51,005 bases of DNA from Actinomycetaceae bacterium (GCA_030532245.1 JAUNLN010000006.1:33598-84602); one strand, 5' to 3'. Positions 1 through 9,376 are shown, numbered from the stretch's first letter. Program-made: numbers and translations. Notes: generated by a model not told the origin, from the letters alone.

Positions 1-3
1 GTT

Positions 4-3000
4 CTAGCTGATTACTCCAGCTCCAAGCGTTGCCTTCAAATCCGCAAAGAACGAAGTGTTTGAATCCACGTTGAACGACGGATCAAACTCAACCAAGATC
101 GCGGGCTCGCCCGGCTTCGTAATTCTCAGCTGAACAGGAGACGCCCCGGGGTAGTTCGACAAGATATTCTTCAAATCCGTCAAAACCGGCTGCGTACAGC
201 GGTGGATCGGCAGCTCAAGGACAACTGGCACACTTCCGTCGTCACCCAAATCCAGCGGCGTCATCGACATGCCGTTGATCGTACGCTCCGACTCGCGCTC
301 CTTGACGCGGCCCTCCACTTGGACAACCAAGTCTGTTGCAAGCACGTGCGAAATCGACTCATACGAGCGCGGGAAGAACAGCACATCGATCGAGCCAGAC
401 AGGTCCTCAACCGTCACAATCGCCCAAAGTTCGCCCTTGCGGGTCGTCTTCACATCCACCTTCGTAACCAGACCCGCGATCTTCACGTTCTGATTATCCA
501 AACTGCCCTCACCGTGAACGATGTGGCCAATCGTCGAATCCTGGTAGCGCGAAAGCGCACGGTGAATACCAGAAAGCGGGTGGTCAGACACGTACAAGCC
601 GAGCATGTCGCGCTCAAACTGAAGCTTCTCGCGCTTCGACCACTCCGGCAGGTCGGGGATCTCCACCTGGAGAACAGAAGCGCTCGCCTCCCCCATCGCA
701 CCGAACAGGTCGAACTGGCCGATCGACTCGTTGCGCTTCAACTTCACAGCCGACTCAACGGCCTCCTCATGCACGGCAACAACCGCTCGCCTATTCGCCT
801 CAAGCGTGTCGAATGCGCCCGCCTTCACGAGAGATTCGATCGTACGCTTGTTGCACACGCGAACCGGAACCTTGTCGAGGAAATCCGAAAACGAAGTGTA
901 GGCACCCTTCTCGCCGCGAGCCTCCTCAATACCATCGACGACGTGCGCGCCAACGTTGCGGATAGCCGCGAGACCAAAGCGAATGTCGTCGCCCGCCGGC
1001 GTGAAGTTAGCGGTCGACTGGTTCACATCCGGGGGAAGAACCGTAATCCCCATCCTGCGGCACTCCGACAGGTAGAGCGCAAGCTTATCCTTCTTGTCTT
1101 TGTTGGAAGTAAGCAAAGCGGCCATGTACTCCGTCGGATAGTTCGCCTTCAGCCACGCCGTCCAATACGAAACTAGGCCGTAAGCCGCGGAGTGCGACTT
1201 GTTAAACGCGTAGTTGGAGAAGGGAACGAGAATATCCCACAGCGTCTTAACAGCGTCCTCCGAATAACCGCGCTCGATCATGCCTGCGCGGAACGGGCCG
1301 TACTCCTTATCGAGGATCTCCTTCTTCTTCTTACCCATAGCGCGGCGGAGCAAGTCTGCTTGACCAAGAGAGTAACCGGCAACGCGCTGCGCGATAGCCA
1401 TAACCTGCTCCTGGTAGACAATCAGGCCGTACGTGGTGCCAAGAATGTCCGCGAGCGGCTCCGCAAGCTCAGGGTGGATCGGCTCGATCTGTGCGCGCCC
1501 GTTCTTGCGGTCAGCGTATTTGTTATGCGAATCAGCGCCCATCGGGCCCGGTCGGTAGAGTGCGCCCACAGCCGAAATGTCTTCGAAGTTATCGGGGTGC
1601 ATACGCTTCAGGAGCTTTTGCATGCCGTCTCCATCAAGCTGGAACACGCCTAGCGTTTCACCCTGGGAAAGAAGCTGATAGGTCTTCCTATCGTCCAGCC
1701 CGATCTGGCCGAGGTCTGGGCGCTCCTTACCGTTCTTCTCGATGTTATCCAGGGCGTCGGAAATCACCGTGAGGTTCGTAAGCCCGAGGAAGTCCATCTT
1801 CAAAAGGCCGAGCGACTCACAGGTCGGGTAGTCGAACTGCGTGATGATAGCGCCGTCCTGAGGGCGTTTCATCACGGGAATGATGTCTTGGAGCGGTGCC
1901 GAGGACATGATCACCGCGCACGCGTGCACGCCCCACTGGCGCGTCAGACCCTCAATACCCTTCGCAAGCTGAACAACCTCGTGGGTCTCCGCATGCTCCT
2001 GGTGGAACTTACGGAACTCCGCGGCCTCCTCATACCTTGGATCCTCCGGGTTGAAAATGCCGTTAACAGAAATATCCTTGCCCATCACCGACGGCGGTAG
2101 AGCCTTCGTCAGCTGGTCTCCAAGGTTGAACGGCTTGTCAAGAATACGGGCAGAGTCTTTGAGCGCCTGCTTCGTCTTAATGGTTCCGTAGGTAACCACC
2201 TGAGCGACGCGATCCGATCCGTACTTTTCAGTTACGTAGTCGATGACCTCCCCGCGCCTGCGCTCATCGAAGTCGACGTCGAAGTCCGGCATCGACACGC
2301 GCTCGGGGTTCAAGAAACGTTCGAACAGGAGGCCGTGGTTTAGCGGATTCAAGTCGGTAATCTGCATCGCGTAAGCGACCATGGAGCCAGCACCCGAACC
2401 ACGACCCGGCCCGACGCGAATGCCCTGGTCTTTAGCCCAGCGAATAAAGTCAGAAACGACGAGGAAGTAGCCGGGGAAACCCATCTGCGTGATGACGCCA
2501 ACCTCGTACTCAGCCTGCTTACGCACCTCGTCCGGGACGCCGGCGGGGAACCTGTAGCTCAGGCCCCGCTCAACTTCCTTCACGAACCACGAGGTCTCGT
2601 CTTCACCCGACGGAACGGGGAAACGCGGCATGTAGTTCGCGCCCTCTGAAACAGTCGTGAAGTGAACGTTGCAGCGCTCCGCAACCTCCAGGGTGTTCGC
2701 GAGCGCGTCAGGAGCGTCCGCCCAGTCTGCGTACATCGACTCAGCCGAACGAATGTAATAGCCCGAGCCGTCAAACCTGAAACGATCCGGATCCGCAATC
2801 TTCGAACCGGAGTTAATGCAAAGAAGCGCATCTTGAATGTCGCGATCCTGCTCAGTCACGTAGTGCGCGTCGTTCGTGACAATCTTTGGAGCATCCAAAT
2901 GCTTAGCGAGGCGGAAAAGATCGCTTCGGACCCGGCGCTCAATCTCGATGCCGTGGTCCATGAGCTCAATGTAGAAGTTGTCTTTACCGAAAATGTCTTG

Positions 3001-3537
3001 GAGGCGACCCGCCGCCTTTACAGCCTCATCCCACTGGCCAAGGCGCAAACGCACCTGCACTTCGGAGGAAGGACATCCGGAGAAAGCAATCATGCCCTTG
3101 TGGTGGCGCTCCAGCAGCTCCATGTCGGCCCTCGGCCACTTGCCCATCTGCCCGTCCAAGGACGCGCCAGAGCCCAGTCGGAACAGGTTATGCATGCCCT
3201 CCGTAGTCTCGGCGAGGAGCGTGAGGTGGGTGTATGCACCACGGGCCGAAACATCGTCAGACTTTTGAGACTCGTCGCCCCAGCGCACGCGAGTCTGGTC
3301 GAATCTCGACGTGCCCGGCGTCATGTAAGCCTCAAGACCAATAATCGGCTTCACTCCGTGCTTCTTCGCCGCAGAGTAAAACTCGTACGCTCCGAAAAGA
3401 TAACCGTGATCCGTGATCGCAATCGCAGGTTGATTGAGGCGCGCGGCCTCCTTCACCATCGGAACAATTTTCGATGCGCCATCCAGCATCGAATACTCTG
3501 TGTGGTTATGCAGGTGAGCGAACTGTTGTGAGGCCAT
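4..3537 (-). CDS. dnaE: DNA polymerase III alpha subunit
   Basis: Catalytic subunit of the replicative polymerase, acting at the fork. Its 1177 residues are normal for DnaE1. The N-terminal PHP domain opens with HLHNHTEYSMLDG (residues 8-20). The polymerase core shows GRGSGAGS (near 377) and the catalytic PDFDVDFDE motif (near 416-424), and an OB-fold segment lies near 1010-1060. Both ends are in the window: the stop TAG is at 4-6, and the ATG at 3535-3537 was chosen because the PHP motif follows within a few residues. It is last in the leftward series lspA, pseudouridine synthase, GNAT, dnaE, 60 bp after the GNAT gene. No intein or truncation is visible. Confidence 0.98.
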   Translation of the reverse strand: MASQQFAHLHNHTEYSMLDGASKIVPMVKEAARLNQPAIAITDHGYLFGAYEFYSAAKKHGVKPIIGLEAYMTPGTSRFDQTRVRWGDESQKSDDVSARGAYTHLTLLAETTEGMHNLFRLGSGASLDGQMGKWPRADMELLERHHKGMIAFSGCPSSEVQVRLRLGQWDEAVKAAGRLQDIFGKDNFYIELMDHGIEIERRVRSDLFRLAKHLDAPKIVTNDAHYVTEQDRDIQDALLCINSGSKIADPDRFRFDGSGYYIRSAESMYADWADAPDALANTLEVAERCNVHFTTVSEGANYMPRFPVPSGEDETSWFVKEVERGLSYRFPAGVPDEVRKQAEYEVGVITQMGFPGYFLVVSDFIRWAKDQGIRVGPGRGSGAGSMVAYAMQITDLNPLNHGLLFERFLNPERVSMPDFDVDFDERRRGEVIDYVTEKYGSDRVAQVVTYGTIKTKQALKDSARILDKPFNLGDQLTKALPPSVMGKDISVNGIFNPEDPRYEEAAEFRKFHQEHAETHEVVQLAKGIEGLTRQWGVHACAVIMSSAPLQDIIPVMKRPQDGAIITQFDYPTCESLGLLKMDFLGLTNLTVISDALDNIEKNGKERPDLGQIGLDDRKTYQLLSQGETLGVFQLDGDGMQKLLKRMHPDNFEDISAVGALYRPGPMGADSHNKYADRKNGRAQIEPIHPELAEPLADILGTTYGLIVYQEQVMAIAQRVAGYSLGQADLLRRAMGKKKKEILDKEYGPFRAGMIERGYSEDAVKTLWDILVPFSNYAFNKSHSAAYGLVSYWTAWLKANYPTEYMAALLTSNKDKKDKLALYLSECRRMGITVLPPDVNQSTANFTPAGDDIRFGLAAIRNVGAHVVDGIEEARGEKGAYTSFSDFLDKVPVRVCNKRTIESLVKAGAFDTLEANRRAVVAVHEEAVESAVKLKRNESIGQFDLFGAMGEASASVLQVEIPDLPEWSKREKLQFERDMLGLYVSDHPLSGIHRALSRYQDSTIGHIVHGEGSLDNQNVKIAGLVTKVDVKTTRKGELWAIVTVEDLSGSIDVLFFPRSYESISHVLATDLVVQVEGRVKERESERTINGMSMTPLDLGDDGSVPVVLELPIHRCTQPVLTDLKNILSNYPGASPVQLRITKPGEPAILVEFDPSFNVDSNTSFFADLKATLGAGVIS

Positions 3538-3597
3538 GGCGCCAGTTTAGTCACAAGCCTCCCCGGGTGCTCTATCGGATCGAGTGATCCTCCACCC

Positions 3598-4113
3598 TCA
3601 GCTATCGACCGACAGAGTTCGTTTCATCTCCCGATGCCAGATCCCCGCGTCTAAGAACCGCTCCCTATCGGTCAGCTCGTAGCCAAGGCGCTCGTAAAAC
3701 TCGATCGCGTACTCCTGCGCATCCAAAGTGATTTCGACCATGCGCCCGTTGCCAATCTCACCGGCACCCTCACCCGCGCCACATTCAGGCTCGCCAAGGA
3801 GCTTCTTGGCGAGCGCCTCATGGGCCTTCAAAACGAGTAGGCGCCCAAGCCCTCGCCCCCTCGCGTGCTTCAACACCGAAATGCGGCCAAGGTGGTAGGA
3901 ATACTCAGAATCCTGGATGATTCGCAACGTGCCAAGAGGCTGCTCGCCTTCGGAAACGAGGAGGTGAACCGTGGAAGGCAAGTAGTCGCGCGCATCAATT
4001 TCGAGAATGAAAGGAACCTCTTGCTCCTTCACAAAAACCTCGTAGCGCACGGTGAAACATGCCAGCAAATCCGACGACGTGGTAACCGTACGGACGGTAA
4101 CGCTATTGCTCAT
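3598..4113 (-). CDS. GNAT family N-acetyltransferase (ElaA/YjcF-like)
   Basis: A 171-residue single-domain acetyltransferase. The acetyl-CoA binding loop is visible as RGRGLGRLL (near residues 84-92). The C-terminal AIEFYERLGYE and the closing GIWHREM stretch resemble the ElaA/YjcF branch, which uses acetyl-CoA on an unknown small-molecule or amine acceptor. The ATG is 9 bp after the pseudouridine synthase stop, so it is probably read from the same transcript. An acidic Gly/Glu insertion (EPECGAGEGAGEIGNG) sits between the CoA loop and the last strands and looks like a species-specific loop. The substrate cannot be told from the sequence. Confidence 0.85.
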   Translation of the reverse strand: MSNSVTVRTVTTSSDLLACFTVRYEVFVKEQEVPFILEIDARDYLPSTVHLLVSEGEQPLGTLRIIQDSEYSYHLGRISVLKHARGRGLGRLLVLKAHEALAKKLLGEPECGAGEGAGEIGNGRMVEITLDAQEYAIEFYERLGYELTDRERFLDAGIWHREMKRTLSVDS

Positions 4114-4122
4114 TGTGATACT

Positions 4123-5046
4123 TTAACCCGCTACTGGATTGCGAAGCTTCTCAAGCACGCTCTCTAAATCATCTGGATAAGGCGCCCGTACAGTAGTCTT
4201 AACCTCCGTGCGCGGATGCGTGAACGTCAACTCCACGGCATGCAACCACTGCCTCGTGAGACCAAGCTGCCTTGCCTTAACCTCATCGGCGCCATAAAAC
4301 GTGTCGCCAACAAGCGGTGCATTCACAGAGGAAAAATGCACGCGAATCTGGTGCGTTCGACCCGTCTCCAGCTCAACTTCCACAAGCGTTGCACCGGGCA
4401 AATACTCGATCGTCTCGTAGTGAGTAATCGCGCGCCTGCCACCGGCAACAATACCCATCCGCCACTCTTTCGACGGGTGCCTAGCAATCGGCGCGTCAAT
4501 CGTTCCACGCGCAGGATCCATGTGCCCCGTCACGAGCGCGTGGTAAACCTTCGTTACCGAACGCTCCTTAAACGCGTGCTTTAACTTCGTGTAGGCAAGC
4601 TCCGACTTCGCGACAGCCATCGCGCCCGAAGTGCCCACATCCAGACGGTGAACAATACCCTGACGCTCCGGCGGGCCAGACGTCGAAATCCGGTAGCCAG
4701 CCGCCTCCAAGTTGCCAATAACGGTTGGGCCATCCCAACCCGGGCCAGTGTGGGCAGCAACGCCAACCGGCTTGTTGACCACAACCACATCCTCATCGTC
4801 GTAGAGGATATCCATACCAACTACGGGAGCCGGCGCGGACTTACGAACCTCCATGTCGACCGTGATCATCTGGCCAGCCTCTAAGCGAACACCCTTCTTC
4901 GCCTCAAGACCATCAACACTTACCTTGCCGCCCTCAACCATCTTGCCCACAGCTGAGCGGGTGAGGCCAAGCATGCGCGACAGGGCAACATCAATACGCT
5001 CGCCTACGAGGCCGTCTGGCACCGGCAAATACCGCAGATCACTCAT
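4123..5046 (-). CDS. rluD: RluA-family 23S rRNA pseudouridine synthase
   Basis: Converts uridines in rRNA to pseudouridine. It has 307 residues, normal for the family. An N-terminal S4 RNA-binding domain covers about residues 14-75. The catalytic domain carries the HRLDVGTSG motif (near 131-139), whose Asp is the family nucleophile, and a downstream TGRTHQIRVH motif. The start overlaps the lspA stop by 8 bp, the usual actinobacterial lspA-rluD coupling. The RluD assignment (large-subunit helix 69 sites) rests on this neighbourhood and the S4 domain; the exact target uridines are inferred. Confidence 0.93.
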   Translation of the reverse strand: MSDLRYLPVPDGLVGERIDVALSRMLGLTRSAVGKMVEGGKVSVDGLEAKKGVRLEAGQMITVDMEVRKSAPAPVVGMDILYDDEDVVVVNKPVGVAAHTGPGWDGPTVIGNLEAAGYRISTSGPPERQGIVHRLDVGTSGAMAVAKSELAYTKLKHAFKERSVTKVYHALVTGHMDPARGTIDAPIARHPSKEWRMGIVAGGRRAITHYETIEYLPGATLVEVELETGRTHQIRVHFSSVNAPLVGDTFYGADEVKARQLGLTRQWLHAVELTFTHPRTEVKTTVRAPYPDDLESVLEKLRNPVAG

Positions 5047-5557
5047 CGGCGCTCACCTGCTCGGGCTCATCCTTTAGCGGCACTCCGAGCATTGCCAGAA
5101 GGAACAGCGCAACTGCCGCCACAACAATGTAAATGTCTGCAACATTGCCCACAAACCAGCCGTTCCAGTTCAAGAAATCAACCACGTGCCCCGTACCAAA
5201 CGACGGAGGGCGGAACAGGCGATCCAGCAGATTTCCAAACGCACCCCCAAACAGGAGCGACAGGGAAAGAAGCCACAGTAGCGACGTGGTGCGGTGAATG
5301 TAAACCAGCATCACGCCAATAATCACCACGGCAAGAATCGTGAAAACCCACGTCGCATTCGCAAGCAGCGAAAACGCGGCACCCGAGTTGTGAACCAACT
5401 GGAAACTAATGAAGTTACCCAAAAACGGTTCGATCTGATTCTCAGAAACGTTCCTTAGAGCCCACGCTTTCGTCACTTGATCCGACACGACTGCAACCAG
5501 AGCGACCAGGACGAAAACCAGGTCAAACCAAAGCCGCTTACCAAGTGAAAAAGCCAT
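5039..5557 (-). CDS. lspA: Signal peptidase II (lipoprotein signal peptidase)
   Basis: Membrane aspartyl protease that cleaves the signal peptide from prolipoproteins after lipidation. It has 172 residues and four hydrophobic segments. The conserved NSGAAF motif is at 57-62, and the catalytic aspartates are D127 (VVDFLN) and D141 (NVADIY). GGAFGNLLDR precedes the first Asp, as expected. The ATG follows GGGAG at good spacing. It lies just downstream of the hairpin that follows wag31. The zinc-finger DksA/TraR-type gene often found between wag31 and lspA in actinobacteria is absent. Confidence 0.96.
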   Translation of the reverse strand: MAFSLGKRLWFDLVFVLVALVAVVSDQVTKAWALRNVSENQIEPFLGNFISFQLVHNSGAAFSLLANATWVFTILAVVIIGVMLVYIHRTTSLLWLLSLSLLFGGAFGNLLDRLFRPPSFGTGHVVDFLNWNGWFVGNVADIYIVVAAVALFLLAMLGVPLKDEPEQVSADE

Positions 5558-5578
5558 ACGGACTCCCTTTTAGACAAC

Positions 5579-5614
5579 ACAAAGCGGCAACGATTCGCAT
5601 CGCCACCGCTTTGT
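5579..5614 (-). terminator. Hairpin terminator after wag31
   Basis: An inverted repeat with arms ACAAAGCGG (5579-5587) and CCGCTTTGT (5606-5614) lies 15 bp after the wag31 stop. On the minus strand it is followed by a T-rich stretch (GTGTTGTCT). It probably ends or weakens the wag31 transcript before lspA. The T-run is imperfect, so some read-through into lspA is likely. Confidence 0.65.
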
Positions 5615-5628
5615 ACGAATAAAGCTGA

Positions 5629-6225
5629 TTAGTTCGAGACCTCGGAGAGGAAGCTCTGCAACTGCTCGCGAAGACGAGTGCGGTACTCCGCCTCGAACTC
5701 CTTCAGCTGCCTAATCTTCTCTTCAAGCAGATCACGATCAGTGTCAAGCTGCTTCAGGATCGAGTCACGCTTCTCCTCAGCCTGCCTTACAATGCCGGTA
5801 CCCTCTTCACGGGCCTCAGCAATAATGCGGTCGCCCTCTTCACGGCCGTCACGAACGTACTCGTCATGAACACGCTGCGCGAGAGCAAGCATCGAAGTTG
5901 CATCCTCAGGTGCGGTAGAAGCCGCAGGTGCGGGTGCGGGAGCAGGCGCCGGTGCCGGCTCAGGTTCCGGCTGCGGCTCAGGCTCGGGCGTAGCTTCAAC
6001 AACCGGAGCAGCAACCTCGGTCGGCTCGCTCGACTCGAGCTCCTTGACACGGGACTGCGCGGCTTCCAGCTTCTGCTTCAGCTCCGTGTTCTCGACCTGG
6101 AGCGCGTAAATGGTCTCGACTACCTCGTCGAGGAACTCATCAACCTCAACCTGGTCATATCCCTCACGGAACTTGACCGACTGGAAAGTCTTATTCAAGA
6201 CATCCTCTGTCGAAAGCAGTGCCAT
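5629..6225 (-). CDS. wag31: DivIVA-domain polar growth protein (Wag31)
   Basis: Polar scaffold that binds curved membrane and organises tip growth in actinobacteria. It has 198 residues, shorter than mycobacterial Wag31 (about 260). The N-terminal DivIVA lipid-binding domain is clear (residues 1-60, beginning MALLSTEDVLNKTFQSVKF), followed by a coiled coil to about 70. An unstructured Pro/Glu/Ala linker (near 75-105, alternating PE and PA dipeptides) leads to a second coiled coil of about 115-198. It sits downstream of yggT in the usual division-cluster order. A 128-bp gap upstream suggests its own promoter. Confidence 0.95.
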   Translation of the reverse strand: MALLSTEDVLNKTFQSVKFREGYDQVEVDEFLDEVVETIYALQVENTELKQKLEAAQSRVKELESSEPTEVAAPVVEATPEPEPQPEPEPAPAPAPAPAPAASTAPEDATSMLALAQRVHDEYVRDGREEGDRIIAEAREEGTGIVRQAEEKRDSILKQLDTDRDLLEEKIRQLKEFEAEYRTRLREQLQSFLSEVSN

Positions 6226-6353
6226 TTCTTCACCTCAAAATCTCGATGGGCTTTGAATAGCGCCCGCAGTTAAACAGATGCTGTTCGCCTGCTTTGCGCG
6301 TAAACAAACATTTTCTAACTCATAGACTACAGAATTACATATGAATTGCGCAT

Positions 6354-6641
6354 CTACATGAGCAAACTCGCAATTTCTCCCACTATAATCACACCCACAA
6401 AAAGCACGACGAAACCCACATCTAATGAAATCCCGCCCAACCTAAGCGGTGGAATATAGCGACGCAAAAACTTAAGAGGCGGATCAGTTAGCGCATAAAC
6501 AACATTCAACACCACGAGGATCAATCCCCGCGGCCGCCAATCCGGACTAAAGAACTGCACCCAATCCGCAACCAGTCGCGCCAAAAGCACGAGAGTGTAG
6601 ACGGATACAAGAAGTTGTAATACGAACCCGACGTACCCCAA
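6354..6641 (-). CDS. yggT: YggT family membrane protein
   Basis: A 95-residue protein with two hydrophobic segments (about residues 3-23 and 65-92) and the family PDWRPRG and LTDPPLKFLRRYIPP stretches between them. YggT/YlmG proteins sit beside sepF in Gram-positive bacteria and are linked to division and membrane organisation; the biochemical role is unsettled. The start is TTG, 14 bp after the sepF stop with a GGCAGG upstream. No in-frame ATG or GTG covers the first membrane segment, which supports the TTG. Confidence 0.9.
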   Translation of the reverse strand: MGYVGFVLQLLVSVYTLVLLARLVADWVQFFSPDWRPRGLILVVLNVVYALTDPPLKFLRRYIPPLRLGGISLDVGFVVLFVGVIIVGEIASLLM

Positions 6642-6655
6642 GTTTGAAACCTGCC

Positions 6656-7126
6656 TTAGAACCTCGTGCCTGAATCACGAAGGAACAAAGGATCGTCGTG
6701 GAACGAGCTCTTCTGCTGCCCCTCCACCACGCGAACTGATTCAGGCGTCAACAAGATTACGCCATCCACAACCTGTTCCATAGATCCGTTCAGGCCAAAG
6801 GCAAGACCGGCAGAAAAGTCGATGATTCGACGAGCCTCCATCTCACTAACCTTCGAAAGATTAATGATCACGGGCACACCGTCACGTAGCGCGTTACCAA
6901 TAAGCTCAGCATCCGCGTAAGAATTCAGCGTCACCGACACGATTCTGCTGATATCAATACCCGTTGCGCGCGAAGAAACGATCTCCGGACGAGGCATTGG
7001 CGTCACCGGCTCCGGTTCATCGTATTCGGGTAGAGCCTCAGGCTCCTCGTAGAAGTCCTGAGCCTCCTCACCGTCATATCCACGCCAGCCAAAGCGCTCC
7101 ATAGCACGATTGAGTGCGTCCCCCAT
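6656..7126 (-). CDS. sepF: Cell division protein SepF
   Basis: FtsZ-binding membrane anchor of the division ring, used where FtsA is absent. It has 156 residues from the chosen start. An N-terminal amphipathic helix (MGDALNRAMERFGW) targets the membrane, and an acidic Pro/Glu linker precedes the SepF core (near 60-150, with RIVSVTLNSYADA and INLSKVSEMEARRIIDF). An ATG six codons upstream (7144) is in frame, but GGGAGGA at 7131-7137 lies four bases before the ATG at 7126, and the shorter protein begins exactly at the membrane helix. pgeF lies 112 bp upstream. Confidence 0.93.
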   Translation of the reverse strand: MGDALNRAMERFGWRGYDGEEAQDFYEEPEALPEYDEPEPVTPMPRPEIVSSRATGIDISRIVSVTLNSYADAELIGNALRDGVPVIINLSKVSEMEARRIIDFSAGLAFGLNGSMEQVVDGVILLTPESVRVVEGQQKSSFHDDPLFLRDSGTRF

Positions 7127-7238
7127 GTCATCCTCCCAAGGCATGCAAAGTTTCAGCTGCTATTAAGTTAGTTGAAACCCGTGTTAAACCGCGTTTTTGC
7201 AGGCGGCGTGTCACATACGTTTTTATTCTGTAACCTTC

Positions 7239-7961
7239 TCAGGCGCTCTCGCCCACCTGCATAACGATGCCGAGCTGACGACCGCAACGGCGCACACGTC
7301 TATACGAGTTCAGATCCTCGGACTCAAAAGTGCAGGCGTCATCCTCAATAATGTTTCCAACGCCCTCCAGATCTTTGCGCACTCCCGCGCGAATATTGAG
7401 GGAGGGAGTGCCCCACCTGCTCCTAGCACCGATCTCTGGGCGAAGAGCAACCGCGGACGCGTACACGTCTTCACCAACCTCGTAACAGTCACCGCAGATA
7501 CAGGGACCAATAGCTGCGGTGATGTTACTTAGCGCCGAACCCAGGCGAACCATTTCGGAGACAGTTTTTGCAACGATGGACTTCTCCACGCCAGCTCGCC
7601 CCGCGTGGCAGGCGGCAATGATTCCCTCCTCCTCGTCGAACAGCAAGACCGGCGTACAGTCGGCAACCTGAACGACTAGAGCAACATTCGCGCGCGAAAC
7701 CACCGCATCCGCTGTGATCGGATTCGCGGAGCCAGCATTCGCCTCATCGACGACCTCCACAATGTCGGAATGAATCTGATTCATCCAAACAATCGGCACG
7801 CCGAGCTTCGCGCGAAGCTCCTCGCGGAAAGAAAGAACCACGTCTTTTGGGGCATCAGTGTTAAGCCCGTAGTTCGGAATCGACAGGGCTTCGCCCGCTA
7901 TTGCCGGATCCGTAATGGCACGAGTAAAGCCAAAGCGGACCCGGCCGGTAGCCTCAAGCAT
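7239..7961 (-). CDS. pgeF: Peptidoglycan editing factor PgeF (YfiH/laccase-domain, COG1496)
   Basis: A cytoplasmic multicopper-oxidase-fold protein. In E. coli the family removes wrongly incorporated amino acids from peptidoglycan precursors, and it was earlier annotated as polyphenol oxidase. It has 240 residues, normal length. The family motifs are all present: MNQIHSD, VVQVADCTPVLLFD, CHAGRAG and GPCICGDCYEVG, which supply the Cys and His metal ligands. Its ATG overlaps the ftsZ stop by one base (TGATG), so it is co-translated with ftsZ, the standard actinobacterial arrangement. Confidence 0.94.
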   Translation of the reverse strand: MLEATGRVRFGFTRAITDPAIAGEALSIPNYGLNTDAPKDVVLSFREELRAKLGVPIVWMNQIHSDIVEVVDEANAGSANPITADAVVSRANVALVVQVADCTPVLLFDEEEGIIAACHAGRAGVEKSIVAKTVSEMVRLGSALSNITAAIGPCICGDCYEVGEDVYASAVALRPEIGARSRWGTPSLNIRAGVRKDLEGVGNIIEDDACTFESEDLNSYRRVRRCGRQLGIVMQVGESA

Positions 7962-9187
7962 CAGCGCAGGAAGTCGGGAAGATCCAGGTTGTCTTTAGAA
8001 TCATCCTCATCAAAAATGCGCGGTACTTCGAAACGATCCTCGCGAGGAGTCTCAGCCTCTTCACGACGCCTCGGCGCTGCAGACGGGAACGCCGACTCGC
8101 GAACCGGCGGCGTCACGGGCGCGCGGTGCGCAGGCTTCGAAGTCGGCAGGGAGCCAAGCGGACGCTCAGCCACAGGCTCCTGCGCGGTAGGCCTAGGAGT
8201 GGTTGCACGCGGAACGAAAGCCGGCTCTTCCGGCTCGTCGACCTTGTCCTGATCGAATCCAGCGGCAATAACCGTGACTCGAAGCTCATCGCCAAGCGAA
8301 TCGTCGATCACCGTACCAACAATAATGTTGGCTTCCTCGTGCAAAGACTCGCCAATCAGCGAAGCGGCCTGCTGAACCTCGGTAAGGCCCATGTCGGACG
8401 CACCCTGAACGTTAATCAAAGCACCGTAAGCCCCATCAATGCGGGTCTCAAGCAACGGCGAAGAAATCGCAGCCTCAGCAGCGCGCAGCGCACGATCCTC
8501 ACCCTGCGCAGTACCGATACCCATGAGCGCAGTGCCCGCGCCGCGAAGGACCGTGTTCACGTCCTTGAAGTCCACGTTCATGTCGCCAGACACCTTAATG
8601 ATGTCCGTAATGCCCTGAACGCCGGAGCGCAGCACGTCGTCTGCGAAACGGAACGCGTCAAGGTACGAAATGTTCTTGTCCGCAATCTGCAGAAGGCGAT
8701 CATTCGGAATGACGATCAGCGCGTCAACCTCGTTGCGCAGGTCTTCAATACCGCGCTGGGCAACCTGGCCGCGGCGAGGACCTTCAAATGCGAACGGACG
8801 CGTAACAATACCGATGGTCAAAATGCCAAGATCGCGGGCGATACGAGCGACGATCGGAGCGGCACCCGTACCCGTGCCGCCACCCTCACCGGCGGTCACA
8901 AACACCATGTGTGCGCCGTCAACCGCTTCACGGATCGCTTCCTCATTCGACTCGGCAGCCTTGCGGCCAACCATGGGATCGGAGCCAGCGCCAAGACCCT
9001 GCGTGATTTCAGCACCCAGGTCGATCTTCACTTCCGCATCAGACTTGAGCAGTGCCTGAGCGTCCGTGTTCATCGCAATAAACTCAGCGCCCTTAACGTC
9101 TGCGGCAATCATGCGGTTAACAGCGTTACAGCCGCCACCTCCGACGCCCACGACCTTAATAACAGATTGGTAGCGTGACTCTTCCAC
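7961..9187 (-). CDS. ftsZ: Cell division protein FtsZ
   Basis: Tubulin-like GTPase that forms the division ring. It has 408 residues. The nucleotide site shows VGVGGGGCNAVNRM near the N terminus and the tubulin signature GGGTGTG at 102-108. A Pro/Arg/Glu-rich linker of about 80 residues ends in the conserved tail DLPDFLR, which docks SepF and other partners. The start is GTG (9185-9187); the upstream ATG at 9213-9215 meets a stop after four codons. The gene follows a 214-bp gap after ftsQ that contains two hairpins, so it probably also has its own promoter. Confidence 0.98.
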   Translation of the reverse strand: MEESRYQSVIKVVGVGGGGCNAVNRMIAADVKGAEFIAMNTDAQALLKSDAEVKIDLGAEITQGLGAGSDPMVGRKAAESNEEAIREAVDGAHMVFVTAGEGGGTGTGAAPIVARIARDLGILTIGIVTRPFAFEGPRRGQVAQRGIEDLRNEVDALIVIPNDRLLQIADKNISYLDAFRFADDVLRSGVQGITDIIKVSGDMNVDFKDVNTVLRGAGTALMGIGTAQGEDRALRAAEAAISSPLLETRIDGAYGALINVQGASDMGLTEVQQAASLIGESLHEEANIIVGTVIDDSLGDELRVTVIAAGFDQDKVDEPEEPAFVPRATTPRPTAQEPVAERPLGSLPTSKPAHRAPVTPPVRESAFPSAAPRRREEAETPREDRFEVPRIFDEDDSKDNLDLPDFLR

Positions 9188-9216
9188 TCTCGATCCCCTA
9201 ACGTCCCGTCATAATG

Positions 9217-9242
9217 CTTAAACCTAAAGTCGAAGGTTTAAG
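9217..9242. other. Inverted repeat in the ftsZ leader
   Basis: Perfect 9-bp arms CTTAAACCT (9217-9225) and AGGTTTAAG (9234-9242) with an 8-base loop lie about 30 bp upstream of the ftsZ GTG. On the plus strand the hairpin is followed by TTTTAGC, but no plus-strand gene precedes it, so a terminator role is unlikely. It could be an operator or a 5'-UTR structure affecting ftsZ mRNA. Confidence 0.5.
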
Positions 9243-9376
9243 TTTTAGCTCATCGTTGCACGGTGACGATAAACGCGATCGAGGTCAGTTTCAAACATTA
9301 AACGGGGTGTGTCGCACCATCGATTTTTCTAGTCTTGTGCGCCCCCAGAAGAGCAGTTCGCCGCGCGCGCGAAAAT

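Noticed and set aside
202-1176. 324-codon plus-strand open frame opposite dnaE
   Set aside because: Antisense to highly conserved polymerase sequence, Arg/His-rich translation, no ribosome site; typical shadow in GC-rich coding DNA.
8126-9178. 350-codon plus-strand open frame opposite ftsZ
   Set aside because: Its composition mirrors the ftsZ codons and no protein family is recognisable; ftsZ itself is certain.
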